Of a stretch of 64,000 bases of DNA, positions 42,407 through 51,022 are shown in pieces. Position 1 is the stretch's first letter, and each line of letters starts with the position of its first letter. The translations under genes were made by a program, and so were the position numbers. The notes beneath the pieces were generated by a model, which saw only the letters and a program-made list of their open reading frames with translations, did no database searches and had not been told where the DNA came from. Source of the DNA: Streptomyces malaysiense (lineage in GTDB: Bacteria; Actinomycetota; Actinomycetes; Streptomycetales; Streptomycetaceae); the NCBI RefSeq assembly GCF_000980885.2, contig NZ_LBDA02000052.1, positions 60,694 through 124,693 on the forward strand, written 5' to 3'.

Positions 42407-43759
42407 TCAGCCGGCGCCTTCCTCGGCGGCGATCCGGGCCTGCACTTCGGCGCTGTCGGTGCCGGCGGCGCGCTTGCCGTAGCCGCGGTGGATGACCATG
42501 AGTTGGTTTTGCGTGCCGTTCTTGTCCCGGTAGACGACCACGGCTGGTCCGGCGCCGCTGGTGTGGCCGGGGAACTGCTGGTCGTCGGTCCAGGGGCTGC
42601 CGCTCTGATAGGTGGTCCACCACAGATTCTGGTCGGCACTGCCATGTCCGCGGTGGATGCAGAAGAGCTTGTTGTCGAAGACCGCCAGACCGGGCCCTTC
42701 CAGGCTGGAGTGTGCGCGGAACCGGTTGTCTGTGGTCCAGCCACCGCTGGTGGTGTAGGTGGTGTGCCACAGGGAGGTGTCGTTGCCGCTCCCGCGGTGG
42801 ACCATGTGCAGCTTGCCGCCGTACACCGCCAGGGCCGGGTTCGAGGCTGTGGAGTGGGCGGGGAGCCGACGGTCTTCGGACCAGCGGTTGCCGTCGAAGG
42901 TGGTGTGCCACAGCTGGCTGTCAGAGCTGGCGCCCTTGTGGACGCAGTGCAGTTTCCCTTCGTACACCGCCAGGGCCGGGCCGACAGAGCTGGAGTGGGC
43001 GCCGAGCCGCGTGTCTTGGGACCAACCGTTGCCGTTGAAGGTGGTGTGCCACAGCTGGGTGTCGTTCCCGTGGCCCCGGTGGACGCAGTGCAGTTTCCCT
43101 TCGTATACGGCCAGAGCCGGGCCAGCAGCGCTGGAGTGGGCCGGGAACTGCTTGTCCTCGGACCAGCCCTTGTCCGGATCGAACTCGGTCCACCACAGCT
43201 GCTGGTCGCCGTTGCCGTGACCCCGGTGGACGACGATCAGACGGCCGTTGAACACCGCCGCCGCCGGGTTCGCGGCGCTGGCGTGGCCCGGGAACATGGT
43301 GTCCTCGTTCCACTGAAAGCGACCAGTATCCGGATTCCGGCCGAACACCGTCCACCACAAGTTGGGGTCCTCGGCGGGATTGACAGCGATCGGGATGAGC
43401 ATCGTCGGTGAGACCCATGGCGAGACTAGCTTGCAGCCATACCCCCTCGACACCGCCTGCACCCAGACTTTCTGCGCCATGGCCGCCAGGGTGACCAGCG
43501 ATGAGAGGGGCTCCTTGAGCACCTCACCGAGGGTGTCTGCGAGGAGGTCCTTGATCTCCAGGTACGCGTCCACCGCCGCCTGGTTCAGGTGAACCTCGAA
43601 CCCCCACCACTTCGCCTTGAAGTCCACGGTGGCGCCCAGCGCCTCCAGCTCCTTGCGCGCGCGCTCCGCCCTCTCCGCCAACTCCGGCGGCGGCGTGTCG
43701 TAGAGCCCGCTGTTCTGCGGCGCGCTGTCCTGGGACTCGGTGGACTGATCGATGGCCAT
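42407..43759 (-). CDS. six-repeat beta-propeller protein with N-terminal helical domain
   Basis: The 450-residue protein has no signal peptide. An N-terminal helical part (about 20-110) includes LNQAAVDAYLEIKDLLADTL and a hydrophobic stretch around VSRGYGCKLVSPWVSPTMLI. Six repeats of about 46 residues follow (about 130-430). Each has LWWT or LWHT, then W...D, AHSS, PALAVYEGKL and VHRGHGN, for example GPALAVYEGKLHCVHRGHGN. The His-Arg-Gly-His and Trp pattern suggests a six-bladed propeller with repeated ligand pockets, perhaps a lectin or toxin-like protein. No family name can be given with certainty. Confidence 0.75.
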   Translation of the reverse strand: MAIDQSTESQDSAPQNSGLYDTPPPELAERAERARKELEALGATVDFKAKWWGFEVHLNQAAVDAYLEIKDLLADTLGEVLKEPLSSLVTLAAMAQKVWVQAVSRGYGCKLVSPWVSPTMLIPIAVNPAEDPNLWWTVFGRNPDTGRFQWNEDTMFPGHASAANPAAAVFNGRLIVVHRGHGNGDQQLWWTEFDPDKGWSEDKQFPAHSSAAGPALAVYEGKLHCVHRGHGNDTQLWHTTFNGNGWSQDTRLGAHSSSVGPALAVYEGKLHCVHKGASSDSQLWHTTFDGNRWSEDRRLPAHSTASNPALAVYGGKLHMVHRGSGNDTSLWHTTYTTSGGWTTDNRFRAHSSLEGPGLAVFDNKLFCIHRGHGSADQNLWWTTYQSGSPWTDDQQFPGHTSGAGPAVVVYRDKNGTQNQLMVIHRGYGKRAAGTDSAEVQARIAAEEGAG

Positions 43760-43947
43760 GAGTGTTCCTCTCCAGTGGCGTGTGTTGTACCGGCCTGCCC
43801 GGGCTCATGACTCCAAGATCCCGGCAGACCCAGGATGCACACAAAGAGCAGCTCGGCGACTGCATGGAGTCACCGATTGGCTCAGGAGGTGCGCAATCTG
43901 GTGGAAAACGACCATGAGTAGTCAAACGGGTAAAAGTGATCTGGTTG

Positions 43948-44418
43948 TCACCGGGCGCGGCCTGGAACGGCGGCGTACTCGCCGGCCACGTCGGTGTCCT
44001 CGCTTGGCGTCTGGCTCCGGCACCGCGCCGACACGCGGCCCCTTCCTGTCGAGGCGGTCCGCTCCCACTGGCTGCTCCCGACTGCCTCTGCCCCTGCCGG
44101 TGACCGAAGGAGTCGTCCAGCCCAGCGAATAGCGCGAGGTTGGAACACCGACTCTTCACCAGTGGTGTGATCGCGATGCAGGTGGGTGAGCACGATGTGC
44201 CGCACGTCCTGGGGCGCGTACCCGAGGCGGACGATTTGGCGCAGCGCGCTCTCCTCGGGGTTCAACTCGGGCTGGGCGTAGGCCACCCAGGCCGCACCCA
44301 GCGACTGGTCAGGGTGCTGTAGATCGGCGGTGCCGAGGCCGGTGTCGACCAGGACCAGCCCGTCCGAGTCCGTCTCGATGAGCAGGCAATGGCAGGCAAC
44401 GGCCCGTTCGCGGTTCAT
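43948..44418 (-). pseudogene. MBL-fold hydrolase remnant, C-terminal part lost
   Basis: From ATG 44418 the frame reads ACHCLLIETDSDGLVLVDTG and reaches the metal motif HIVLTHLHRDHTTGE. After that, at about 44170, the sequence no longer resembles the family: no later metal ligands (second His, Asp) appear before the stop at 43948. The N-terminal strand before CHCLLIE is also short. It is likely a lactonase-type MBL protein broken by rearrangement. The stretch 43760-43947 holds only the leader of the propeller gene. Confidence 0.6.
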
Positions 44419-44444
44419 GGCGACGTCCGGAAGTTCTTCGCCGA

Positions 44445-44828
44445 GTGGCACCGACGGCTGATCGGGACGGCCCGCTGGCGGACTGCCCGGACAGCGCCCT
44501 CGTTCCGCCGGGCCACGAACCGCGATGCCCTGTTGACGTCACCCTCGCTGCGCTGGGTGGTCGGTGGACGCCGTTGGCAGTCCGCGAGTTCCTACGCCGC
44601 GGCGAGGCCACATACTCCGAACTGTCCGGCGCCCTGCCCGCTCTCTCGGACAAGGTCCTCTCGGACCGGCTGGCCCAGTTGACCAGTGCAGGCGTCATCG
44701 AGCGCCACCGCACCCCGGGCTGGCCTCCCCGCGTCCGCTATATTCTGACCAGCCAGGGACGGGCGCTGGAACCAGTGGTGCGCAGCATGTGGGAGTGGGG
44801 CACGGCGCGACGGGACGCCCTTGGCTGA
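44445..44828 (+). CDS. HxlR family transcriptional regulator
   Basis: The 127-residue protein shows the family pattern CPVDVTLAALGGRWTPLAVR (about residues 28-47). The winged helix includes RRGEATYSELSGALPALSDK and VLSDRLAQLTSAGVIERHRT. The C-terminal helix LEPVVRSMWEWGTARRDALG ends it. Start GTG 44445 has a weak ribosome site. It is divergent from the MBL remnant with only 26 bp between, so its original target has probably been lost. Confidence 0.85.
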   Translation: MAPTADRDGPLADCPDSALVPPGHEPRCPVDVTLAALGGRWTPLAVREFLRRGEATYSELSGALPALSDKVLSDRLAQLTSAGVIERHRTPGWPPRVRYILTSQGRALEPVVRSMWEWGTARRDALG

Positions 44829-44913
44829 TCGCCGGGCCCGTCGAACACGGCCTGAACCTCGCCAGCTCGCCGGTTCTTGCTCGCTGTGGCTCGGCGTCCC
44901 TGCGATCCGGTGC

Positions 44914-45366
44914 ATGAATCCTGAGCTGCTGGAACGGATCACCGCGCGGCGCGCGGAACTGGACGAACTCGAAGAACATCTGGTCAAGCAGCTGGTGGAG
45001 GTACGGACCGAGCGGGACGAACTCGCCGTCGCCGAACACGTCCTTGAACGGGTGAGCGAACAGCTTGCCAACGAACGGGCCTCGGTCACGCCGACGCCCG
45101 GGCGGGTGGGCGGGAGAGCGGTGATGCTGATCCCGCACCGCACGTCAGGCGTAGAGGAGAGCACACTCCCGCCGGACTGCCAGCGCATTCTCGCCTCCGT
45201 GCGGCAGGCCGCCGGACCGGTCATGGCCCGGCAGGTCGGCGACGCGCTGGGGACCGACGTCAGCGTGCGGGCCGAGCCGGAACCGCTACGCGGAATACTG
45301 GTCAGACTCGTCGATCGCGGCTGGCTGCGAAAGCTTCCCGACGGCCGGTTCACCACCTGCCTGTGA
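44914..45366 (+). CDS. conserved protein with N-terminal coiled coil and C-terminal winged-helix-like domain
   Basis: ATG 44914 gives 150 residues. The N-terminal half is a long charged coiled coil (MNPELLERITARRAELDELE onward to about 60). A linker is followed by a wHTH-like domain, LPPDCQRILASVRQAAGPVM to LVDRGWLRKLPDGRFTTCL. The family is recurrent in Streptomyces near mobile DNA, but its role is unknown to me. A truncated copy lies at 37026-37154. A transposase fragment follows immediately. Confidence 0.7.
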   Translation: MNPELLERITARRAELDELEEHLVKQLVEVRTERDELAVAEHVLERVSEQLANERASVTPTPGRVGGRAVMLIPHRTSGVEESTLPPDCQRILASVRQAAGPVMARQVGDALGTDVSVRAEPEPLRGILVRLVDRGWLRKLPDGRFTTCL

Positions 45367-45369
45367 CCA

Positions 45370-45611
45370 GGGACGCCGGAGTACGCGACCCCGTGGTCGT
45401 CACCGGCTTCACAGCCACCCGCGCTCACAAGCTCAGCCCCGGCCAGAAGACCGCCAACCGCGTCCTCGCCACCGGACGCGCTCCCGTCGAACACGGCTTT
45501 GCCCACCTCAAGAACTGGCGGACCCTCACCAGACTCCGCACCGACCCCGCCCGCGCCACCCACCTCCTGCGCGCCCTTCTCGTCCTGTCGAACCTTGAAG
45601 TCAATTGCTGA
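45370..45611 (+). pseudogene. C-terminal remnant of a DDE transposase (IS5/DDE_Tnp_4 type)
   Basis: About 80 codons read VVVTGFTATRAHKLSPGQKT, RAPVEHGFAHLKNWRTLTRL and LLRALLVLSNLEVNC. The E-H-G-F-A-H-L-K-N-W segment is the conserved C-terminal Glu region of DDE_Tnp_4 transposases. The N-terminal two thirds, including both catalytic Asp residues, are missing. The IS right end (45614-45717) follows directly. Confidence 0.8.
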
Positions 45612-45613
45612 CC

Positions 45614-45717
45614 GACGATTTACTCCACAGACAGCCGCTCCGGACCAGCGTGAGCATCCCCGAAGACTGTCACACCAGCGATTTGACCTGCGCCTTCAGG
45701 CTGGTGAGGGCTCAGTG
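45614..45717 (+). mobile_element. insertion-sequence end remnant (copy B)
   Basis: This 104-bp segment follows the transposase remnant and matches copy A at 39087-39190 without gaps (77 of 104 by hand count), in the same orientation. It therefore marks the right end of the element. Confidence 0.75.
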
Positions 45718-45725
45718 TGTGCGGA

Positions 45726-46322
45726 TCAGCGGGCGATCGAGATGGCGAAGGGCGCGAATCCGCTGGACCGGATCACGTGCGGGACGAACAGTATCGCGGC
45801 CTCCGTGGCGCGGGCGGTGCGGATACCGCCGAGATCGGTGATCCATTCCTCGTGCCAGCCGAGGCCGGTGAGCAGTTCACGGACGGTCTGCTTGGCCTGC
45901 GGGTCGTCGCCGGAGAGGAACGCGGTCGGTGTCCGGGTGAGCGTGGCCGGCGCGGTCATCACCGGGAAGAGCATGGTGTTGAGCGTCTTGACGACGCGCG
46001 TTCCGGGAAGCGCTTCCTGGAGTTGCTCGGCGAGGCTCGAGCCGGGGTAGAGCAGGTCGACCGGCAGGCCGTCCGGTCCGTCGACGGTGGCGTTGGAGAC
46101 GTCGACGAGGATCTTGTCGCGCAGTTCCGCGCGCAGGGCGGCGAGCCGTTCCAGGGAGCCGGCTCCCGGGGTGGCGTTGATGACGATCCGGGCTGTGCGG
46201 GCGGCGTCGGCGGCGGCGCCCGGCGTGCGGTCCGCCACCCTCACCTGGTGTCCCGCCCGGGTGAGGGCGGTGGCCAGACCGCCGCCGACGCGGCCGTTTC
46301 CGAGAACTGCGATCGTGGTCAT
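45726..46322 (-). CDS. F420/NADPH oxidoreductase-like dinucleotide-binding protein
   Basis: The 198-residue protein begins with a Rossmann motif, MTTIAVLGNGRVGGGLATAL, and continues RTPGAAADAARTARIVINAT. A later LPGTRVVKTLNTMLFPVMTA segment matches the family in which NADPH:F420 oxidoreductase and related dehydrogenases fall. It would reduce a cofactor or substrate with NAD(P)H. It lies 34 bp downstream of the IMPase-like gene and is probably co-transcribed under the divergent LysR regulator. Confidence 0.85.
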   Translation of the reverse strand: MTTIAVLGNGRVGGGLATALTRAGHQVRVADRTPGAAADAARTARIVINATPGAGSLERLAALRAELRDKILVDVSNATVDGPDGLPVDLLYPGSSLAEQLQEALPGTRVVKTLNTMLFPVMTAPATLTRTPTAFLSGDDPQAKQTVRELLTGLGWHEEWITDLGGIRTARATEAAILFVPHVIRSSGFAPFAISIAR

Positions 46323-46356
46323 GATGATCTGGTCCTTCCGTGTGCGTTGGTGGTGG

Positions 46357-47175
46357 TCAGCGTGAGAGCGTGGCGACGGCCGCGGCGTGGACGCCGGGCG
46401 CGGCGGCCAGGAAGCTCTCGCTCTGTGGGGTCCAGGGGCGGCCCTGGGCGTCGGAGATCTGTCCGCCGGCCTCGGTGACGAGCAGCGCCCCGGGAAGCAG
46501 GTCCGCGCGGGCGCCGGCGAACTGCCAGAAGGCGTCGATCCGGCCTGCGGCCACGTTCAGCAGGTGCAGGGTCGCGGGCACGGAGGTGCGGACGACGAGC
46601 GTGTCGAAGAGCATGGCGGTGATCGAGGAGCCGACGCGGCGCACGACCTCCTCGTCCTCGTCGGGCCGGGCCTGGCTGGTGGCCACGATGCTCAGGCCGA
46701 GGTCCGTGGTCCGGGAGACGTGCAGCGGCCGGCCGTCGAGGTGGGCGCCCGCGCCGGTGAGCGCGGTGTAGGTCTCGCCGGTCAACGGCAGGTGGACCGC
46801 GGTGAGCACGGGCTGGTTGTCGCGCACGAGCGTGGCGGTCACCGCCCACTCCGGCAGGGCGTGCAGGTGGTTGACGTTGCCCTCGGCCGGGTCCACGACC
46901 CACCATTCGCCGGGCGGCAGAGCCCCGCCGTCCAGTTCGTCCTCCACCCAGCCGGCGTCCGGGCGCAGGCGCGTGAGGCGGGGGCGCAGGATGGCGAGGG
47001 CCGTGTCGTCGTTGGCGGCGAGCGCGCGCATCAGCTCTTCGCGGGTCTGGTGGCGGACGACCTCCCCGAAGCGCTCGCGCAGTGCGGATCCGGCCGCGCG
47101 CACGGCGGTCGCACTCTGGCCGAGCACGTCGGCGTCGGAGGCGGCGACGTCAGTGGTCCGCAGCGTTTCGGACAT
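46357..47175 (-). CDS. inositol monophosphatase-like protein with altered metal motif
   Basis: The 272-residue protein has the fold of IMPase family members: ANDDTALAILRPRLTRLRPD, an acidic pair in WVEDELDGGAL, and WWVVDPAEGNVNHLHALPEW at the position of the DPLDGT motif. The second Asp is Glu and Thr is Asn, which would change metal binding. The C-terminal second motif (GARADLLPGALLVTEAGGQI) is in place. It may hydrolyse an unusual phosphate ester or be inactive. It is divergent from the LysR gene across 137 bp. Confidence 0.78.
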   Translation of the reverse strand: MSETLRTTDVAASDADVLGQSATAVRAAGSALRERFGEVVRHQTREELMRALAANDDTALAILRPRLTRLRPDAGWVEDELDGGALPPGEWWVVDPAEGNVNHLHALPEWAVTATLVRDNQPVLTAVHLPLTGETYTALTGAGAHLDGRPLHVSRTTDLGLSIVATSQARPDEDEEVVRRVGSSITAMLFDTLVVRTSVPATLHLLNVAAGRIDAFWQFAGARADLLPGALLVTEAGGQISDAQGRPWTPQSESFLAAAPGVHAAAVATLSR

Positions 47176-47276
47176 GGCGAACTCCCTTTTGTGGAGGATG
47201 CGGTGGGGTTTTCGGGGCCGGACTTCGTGCTCTGTCCGGCGCTCCGGTCTCGAAGCTATACAGCCCCACGATTAAC

Positions 47277-47291
47277 TTCAAATGCATGTAA
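47277..47291. promoter_or_regulatory. candidate LysR site in the divergent promoter
   Basis: TTCAAATGCATGTAA is an AT-rich imperfect dyad centred on ATGCAT in the 137-bp gap between the IMPase-like and LysR genes. Its T-N11-A spacing suits LysR proteins. Assignment is by position and symmetry only. Confidence 0.4.
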
Positions 47292-47312
47292 AGCACGGCT
47301 AGGATTACTCGC

Positions 47313-48221
47313 ATGCAATTGGATTTGAACCTGCTGGCCGCGCTCGACGCGCTGCTGGAGGAGGGCAGCGTGGCCGGGGCGGCTGCGCGCCTGCATGTCA
47401 CCGCACCCGCGATGAGCCGGAGTCTGGGCCGGATCCGGCGCACGACCGGGGACCAGATCCTGGTACGCACCGGGCGGACGATGACTCCGACGCCGTACGC
47501 GATCGCCGTCCGGGAACAGGTGCACGAACTGCTGCACCAGGTCCGGCAAGTGCTGGCACCGAGCCGTGAACTCGACCTGGCGACAATGGAGCGCACTTTC
47601 ACGCTCCGCTGGCACGACTCCCTCGTCGCCCTGGGCGGCCCCGCGCTGCTCGCGGCCGTGCGCGCGCAGGCGCCGGGCGTGCGACTGCGCTTCGTCGCGG
47701 AATCGAGCCTCGACACACCCGAGTTGCGGCGCGGCGAGGTGGACCTGGAGGCGAACGCCAACCGCCCGAGCGCGCCGGACATCCGCGCCGAGAGCGTCGG
47801 CGAGACCCGCCTCGTCATCGCGGTCAGGCAGGGCCACCCCCTCACCCGGGGCAGGGCCGTCACCGCGGAGCGGTACGCCGCCGCCGAGCACGTCACCGTC
47901 TCCCGGCGCGGCAACCTCGGCAACGCCATCGACGACGCCCTCGCGCGGCTCGGCCTCACCCGCCGCGTGGTGGCGACCGCGCCCACGGAAGCGGCCGCGA
48001 TGGAGTTCGCGCGCGACTCAGATCTCCTGATCAGCGTCCCCGAAGCCACCACGCGGTCGGCGGCCGCCGACCGCGGCCTGGTCGTGCTCCCCCTCCCGCT
48101 CGAACTGCCGTCGGCGCCGGTGTACCTGTCATGGCATCAGCGATACGACACCGACCACGCCCACGCCTGGTTGCGCGGGCTGGCGCGAACCGCGCTGGCC
48201 ACGGCCGGAGTGTCGTCGTAG
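47313..48221 (+). CDS. LysR family transcriptional regulator
   Basis: The 302-residue protein starts MQLDLNLLAALDALLEEGSV and its winged helix reads AGAAARLHVTAPAMSRSLGR (to about residue 40). The rest is the two-lobed effector domain with TRLVIAVRQGHPLTRGRAVT. It is divergent from the IMPase-like and dinucleotide-binding genes and likely controls them. An AT-rich imperfect palindrome lies in the shared gap. The effector is unknown. Confidence 0.92.
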   Translation: MQLDLNLLAALDALLEEGSVAGAAARLHVTAPAMSRSLGRIRRTTGDQILVRTGRTMTPTPYAIAVREQVHELLHQVRQVLAPSRELDLATMERTFTLRWHDSLVALGGPALLAAVRAQAPGVRLRFVAESSLDTPELRRGEVDLEANANRPSAPDIRAESVGETRLVIAVRQGHPLTRGRAVTAERYAAAEHVTVSRRGNLGNAIDDALARLGLTRRVVATAPTEAAAMEFARDSDLLISVPEATTRSAAADRGLVVLPLPLELPSAPVYLSWHQRYDTDHAHAWLRGLARTALATAGVSS

Positions 48222-48254
48222 CCGGCGCCGTCCGGCCTCCTCGCCCCTTCAACG

Positions 48255-48599
48255 TCAGCAGCGGCTTGTCCGCGCGGGTCCAGGCTGTGGCTGCGTAGAG
48301 GCCGGGTCCGAGCTTGTGGATGAGCCCGGTGCCGGCCCGTCGGGACAGTTGCCGACCTCGGGGAACAGGCACATCGCGAGCAGGAAGTACCTCCCGACCC
48401 GGGGCGGCAGATCGCGCAGCCGCCGCTGCACCGTCCGCGTCTCTGCCGGCACCGCGGCCACGAGCTCGAACGGCACCGCGGCCACGAGCTCGAACGGCAC
48501 CACGGCGGTCGGCTCTCCCAAGTGGCCGTGGGCGAACAGGCCCGCGGCCACGGTCACCGTACGGGTGATGGCCGTCAGTCCTTCATCGACGTGCCTCAC
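48255..48599 (-). pseudogene. IS4-family transposase remnant with internal 24-bp duplication
   Basis: The frame reads TVTVAAGLFAHGHLGEPTAV and RTVQRRLRDLPPRVGRYFLL, the typical N-terminus of IS4-family transposases in Streptomyces. The catalytic DDE domain is absent. A 24-bp unit starting CGGCACCGCGGCCACGAGCT is duplicated in tandem (48447-48494), giving the repeated FELVAAVP. The 3' side of the frame is scrambled. This is decayed mobile DNA between the LysR gene and the MFS gene; its 5' end overlaps the MFS stop by a few bases. Confidence 0.75.
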
Positions 48600-50565
48600 C
48601 GCCCAGCAGCCGCTCGCTGAGATCGGTCAGGAGCCTCGCCAGGTCGGCGTACTGTTCCGGATCCCAGTCACCGAGCAGTTCGGCGAGGCCCTGGCGGCAG
48701 GCGTGCGCGAGTTCGGCTGCCGCGTCGCGGCCCTTGTCGGTGAGAACCAGCAGGTTGTTCTCCATCACCGCGAGTCGGCGGTCGCGGAGCTGGTTCACGG
48801 CGGCTTCCATGGCCTCCTCCGTCACCACGCTCCCCGCTGCCAGGCTCGACGGTTCGACGTGAGCCTGCTGGGACGACCGCAGCAGGAGCCAGCACGCCGC
48901 GGGAGCGAGGCCGAGCCCGGATGCCTCCGCGATCCGCTGGTGGAGGCTTCTTTGCGCCTGACGGCTGCCGAGTACCGACAGGCTCCGCTCGATCTCCTCC
49001 AGTGAGGTCCGTTCCACTGGTGCGCTCCCCAGCGTCTGGCTCACGTCGGGCACCGTCACGGCGGGCTTGACCGGCCGTTCCCTGAGCAACCAGGAGCAGA
49101 TGAAGACGACCGCTCCCAGCAGGACGGCACCCAGGAACGCCTCGGTGATGGACATCGTGTAGCTGTGGAGGAGGGCCGGGTTGTCCCGGATCACAGCCGG
49201 GTCGAAGCCAGGGGGGATGTCCTGCTGGGCGATGCCCACGTCCGCGATGTGGGCGCCCAGCCGGATGGTGAACACGGCGCCGACACCTGCCACGCCGATC
49301 ACCTGGCCCGCACTGCGGAAGTAGGTGACGCCGGCGACAGTGACACCGATCTGCGTGTAGTCGACCGCGTTCTCCGCGGCCAGGACCAGGACGGGCAGCG
49401 TCATGCCGATGCCGAGGCCGAGAAGGAGGAAGGAGCTGACCAGCCACAAGTCACCAGTGCGGGTGCTGAACTGATGCATGCCCAGCGAGCCGATGGTGAG
49501 CAGCGCGGTGCCCATGACCAGGTAGGGCTTGCAGCGGCCGGTGCGGCTGACCAGCTTCCCGCTCACCACGGCTCCGGTCGTGTACCCGACGATTGTCGGG
49601 AGCAGATAGATGCCTGCGCCCAGCGGACCGACGCCACGGATGAACTGCAGGAAGACCGGGAGGTATGTAGTCGCGGCCGACCTGGCGACGCCGATGAGGA
49701 AAGCCATCAGCGCCATGAGGCTGAAGACAGGGTTGCCGAACAGGCCGAGAGGCATCACCGGCTCGGCCGCTCGGCGCTCGACGGAGACGAAGAGCGCGAC
49801 CAGCAGCGCGACGATCAGCACCAGCATCATCACCTGCCATGCCTTCCATCTTCCGGTTTGGGCGCCGGCGGCGAGTGAGATCGCCAGGACCACGAGGGAG
49901 GTGAGAGCGGCGAGGGCGAAGCTGCCCGCGTAGTCGATGCTGTGGGGGACACGGCGGGACTTGTCGCGACGCAGCGTCACAAGCAACGCGCAGAGTGCTC
50001 CCGCGGCGATCAACCCGTTGACGTAGAACAGCCAGCGCCATGAGGCGTACTGGGAGAGCGCTCCTCCCAGCAGAGGACCGGCACCACTGGCAGCGGCGTA
50101 CAGCCCGCTGACCGTCCCCTGGTAGCGTCCCCGGTCGCGTGGCTCCACGAGATCACCGATGAGTGCCAGTGCCAGCACCAGCAAGCCGCCGCTTCCCACC
50201 CCCTGCAGCAGGCGGAAGATGATCAGCTCCGACATGTCCTGCGCGGCCCCGCACAGGAACGAACCCGTCAGAAAGACGGCGAGGCAGATCTGGAGGACCC
50301 GCAACCGGCCGTACATGTCGCTGAGCTTGCCCCAGAACGGGCCTGCGACGGTGACAGCCAGCAGGCTGCCCGTCACCACCCACGGCAGATCCGCGACCGC
50401 TCCGAGGTCGTCCACGATCTTGGGCAAGGCCGTCGACACACTCGTCTGGTCGAGTGCCGCGAGAGCAGCGACAAGCTGCACCATGACGATCTCGAACCGC
50501 AGGGGGAGGCGGTGCACACCGGCCGGACGAACCACCCCGGGTCCCTCGGCCTCGCTGCTCGGCAT
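48583..50565 (-). CDS. MFS drug transporter (DHA2/EmrB type) fused to a MarR-like C-terminal domain
   Basis: The 660-residue protein has about 14 membrane helices (about 25-510), starting LRFEIVMVQLVAALAALDQT. The loop motif is FWGKLSDMYGRLRVLQICL and the antiporter motif RYQGTVSGLYAAASGAGPLL. Roughly 150 extra residues follow and look like a winged helix: EASGLGLAPAACWLLLRSSQ, EEAMEAAVNQLRDRRLAVME and NNLLVLTDKGRDAAAELAHA. That is the layout of a MarR domain. The fusion suggests that the transporter carries its own sensor or DNA-binding part. Substrate unknown. Confidence 0.88.
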   Translation of the reverse strand: MPSSEAEGPGVVRPAGVHRLPLRFEIVMVQLVAALAALDQTSVSTALPKIVDDLGAVADLPWVVTGSLLAVTVAGPFWGKLSDMYGRLRVLQICLAVFLTGSFLCGAAQDMSELIIFRLLQGVGSGGLLVLALALIGDLVEPRDRGRYQGTVSGLYAAASGAGPLLGGALSQYASWRWLFYVNGLIAAGALCALLVTLRRDKSRRVPHSIDYAGSFALAALTSLVVLAISLAAGAQTGRWKAWQVMMLVLIVALLVALFVSVERRAAEPVMPLGLFGNPVFSLMALMAFLIGVARSAATTYLPVFLQFIRGVGPLGAGIYLLPTIVGYTTGAVVSGKLVSRTGRCKPYLVMGTALLTIGSLGMHQFSTRTGDLWLVSSFLLLGLGIGMTLPVLVLAAENAVDYTQIGVTVAGVTYFRSAGQVIGVAGVGAVFTIRLGAHIADVGIAQQDIPPGFDPAVIRDNPALLHSYTMSITEAFLGAVLLGAVVFICSWLLRERPVKPAVTVPDVSQTLGSAPVERTSLEEIERSLSVLGSRQAQRSLHQRIAEASGLGLAPAACWLLLRSSQQAHVEPSSLAAGSVVTEEAMEAAVNQLRDRRLAVMENNLLVLTDKGRDAAAELAHACRQGLAELLGDWDPEQYADLARLLTDLSERLLGGEARR

Positions 50566-50656
50566 ACTAGGGCCTCCGAAGAGCGCTGGTGCTGTCGTGT
50601 CAGCCCGCTGGTGAGCCGCGCTCGGGGATGATCACGGCAAGGGCCTGTGATCGCCG

Positions 50657-50758
50657 TCGTACAAGGGCCACCGCTACCTGGTGGAGATCATCGTGCACTC
50701 CGGGCGGCTGTACTTCCGCTTCCCACGCGGTAAAGGAGTTGATCAACTCATCACCATC
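50657..50758 (+). pseudogene. IS6-like transposase N-terminal fragment
   Basis: A 34-codon stretch reads SYKGHRYLVEIIVHSGRLYF and RFPRGKGVDQLITI, recalling the start of IS6-family transposases (Tyr-Lys-Gly-His-Arg ... Leu-Tyr-Phe-Arg-Phe). Nothing of the catalytic part remains. The surrounding 50566-51022 stretch holds no other gene. Confidence 0.5.
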
Positions 50759-51022
50759 GGCCCCGAGGCCACCGGCTCACGTCGACAACGCCCCGACGAA
50801 CCGTCGCGGAAGATCGACGTCAGTGCCGGGCCGAGGCGGCATCCCCTCGGCGGCGGCGAGCAGCACCAGAAGTGGGAAAGACGGGAGCAACGAATCGGGT
50901 GCGGCGATGTCGGATGGGTGCGGCTCGGTTTGAGGGACGGTGACCGTGAGGAGTGTCGCGTCCCGGTGGTCCGGTAGGTCCATGGGTGGTGCGGAGGTTG
51001 GGCCCCGGGCGGGGTGGGGCCG

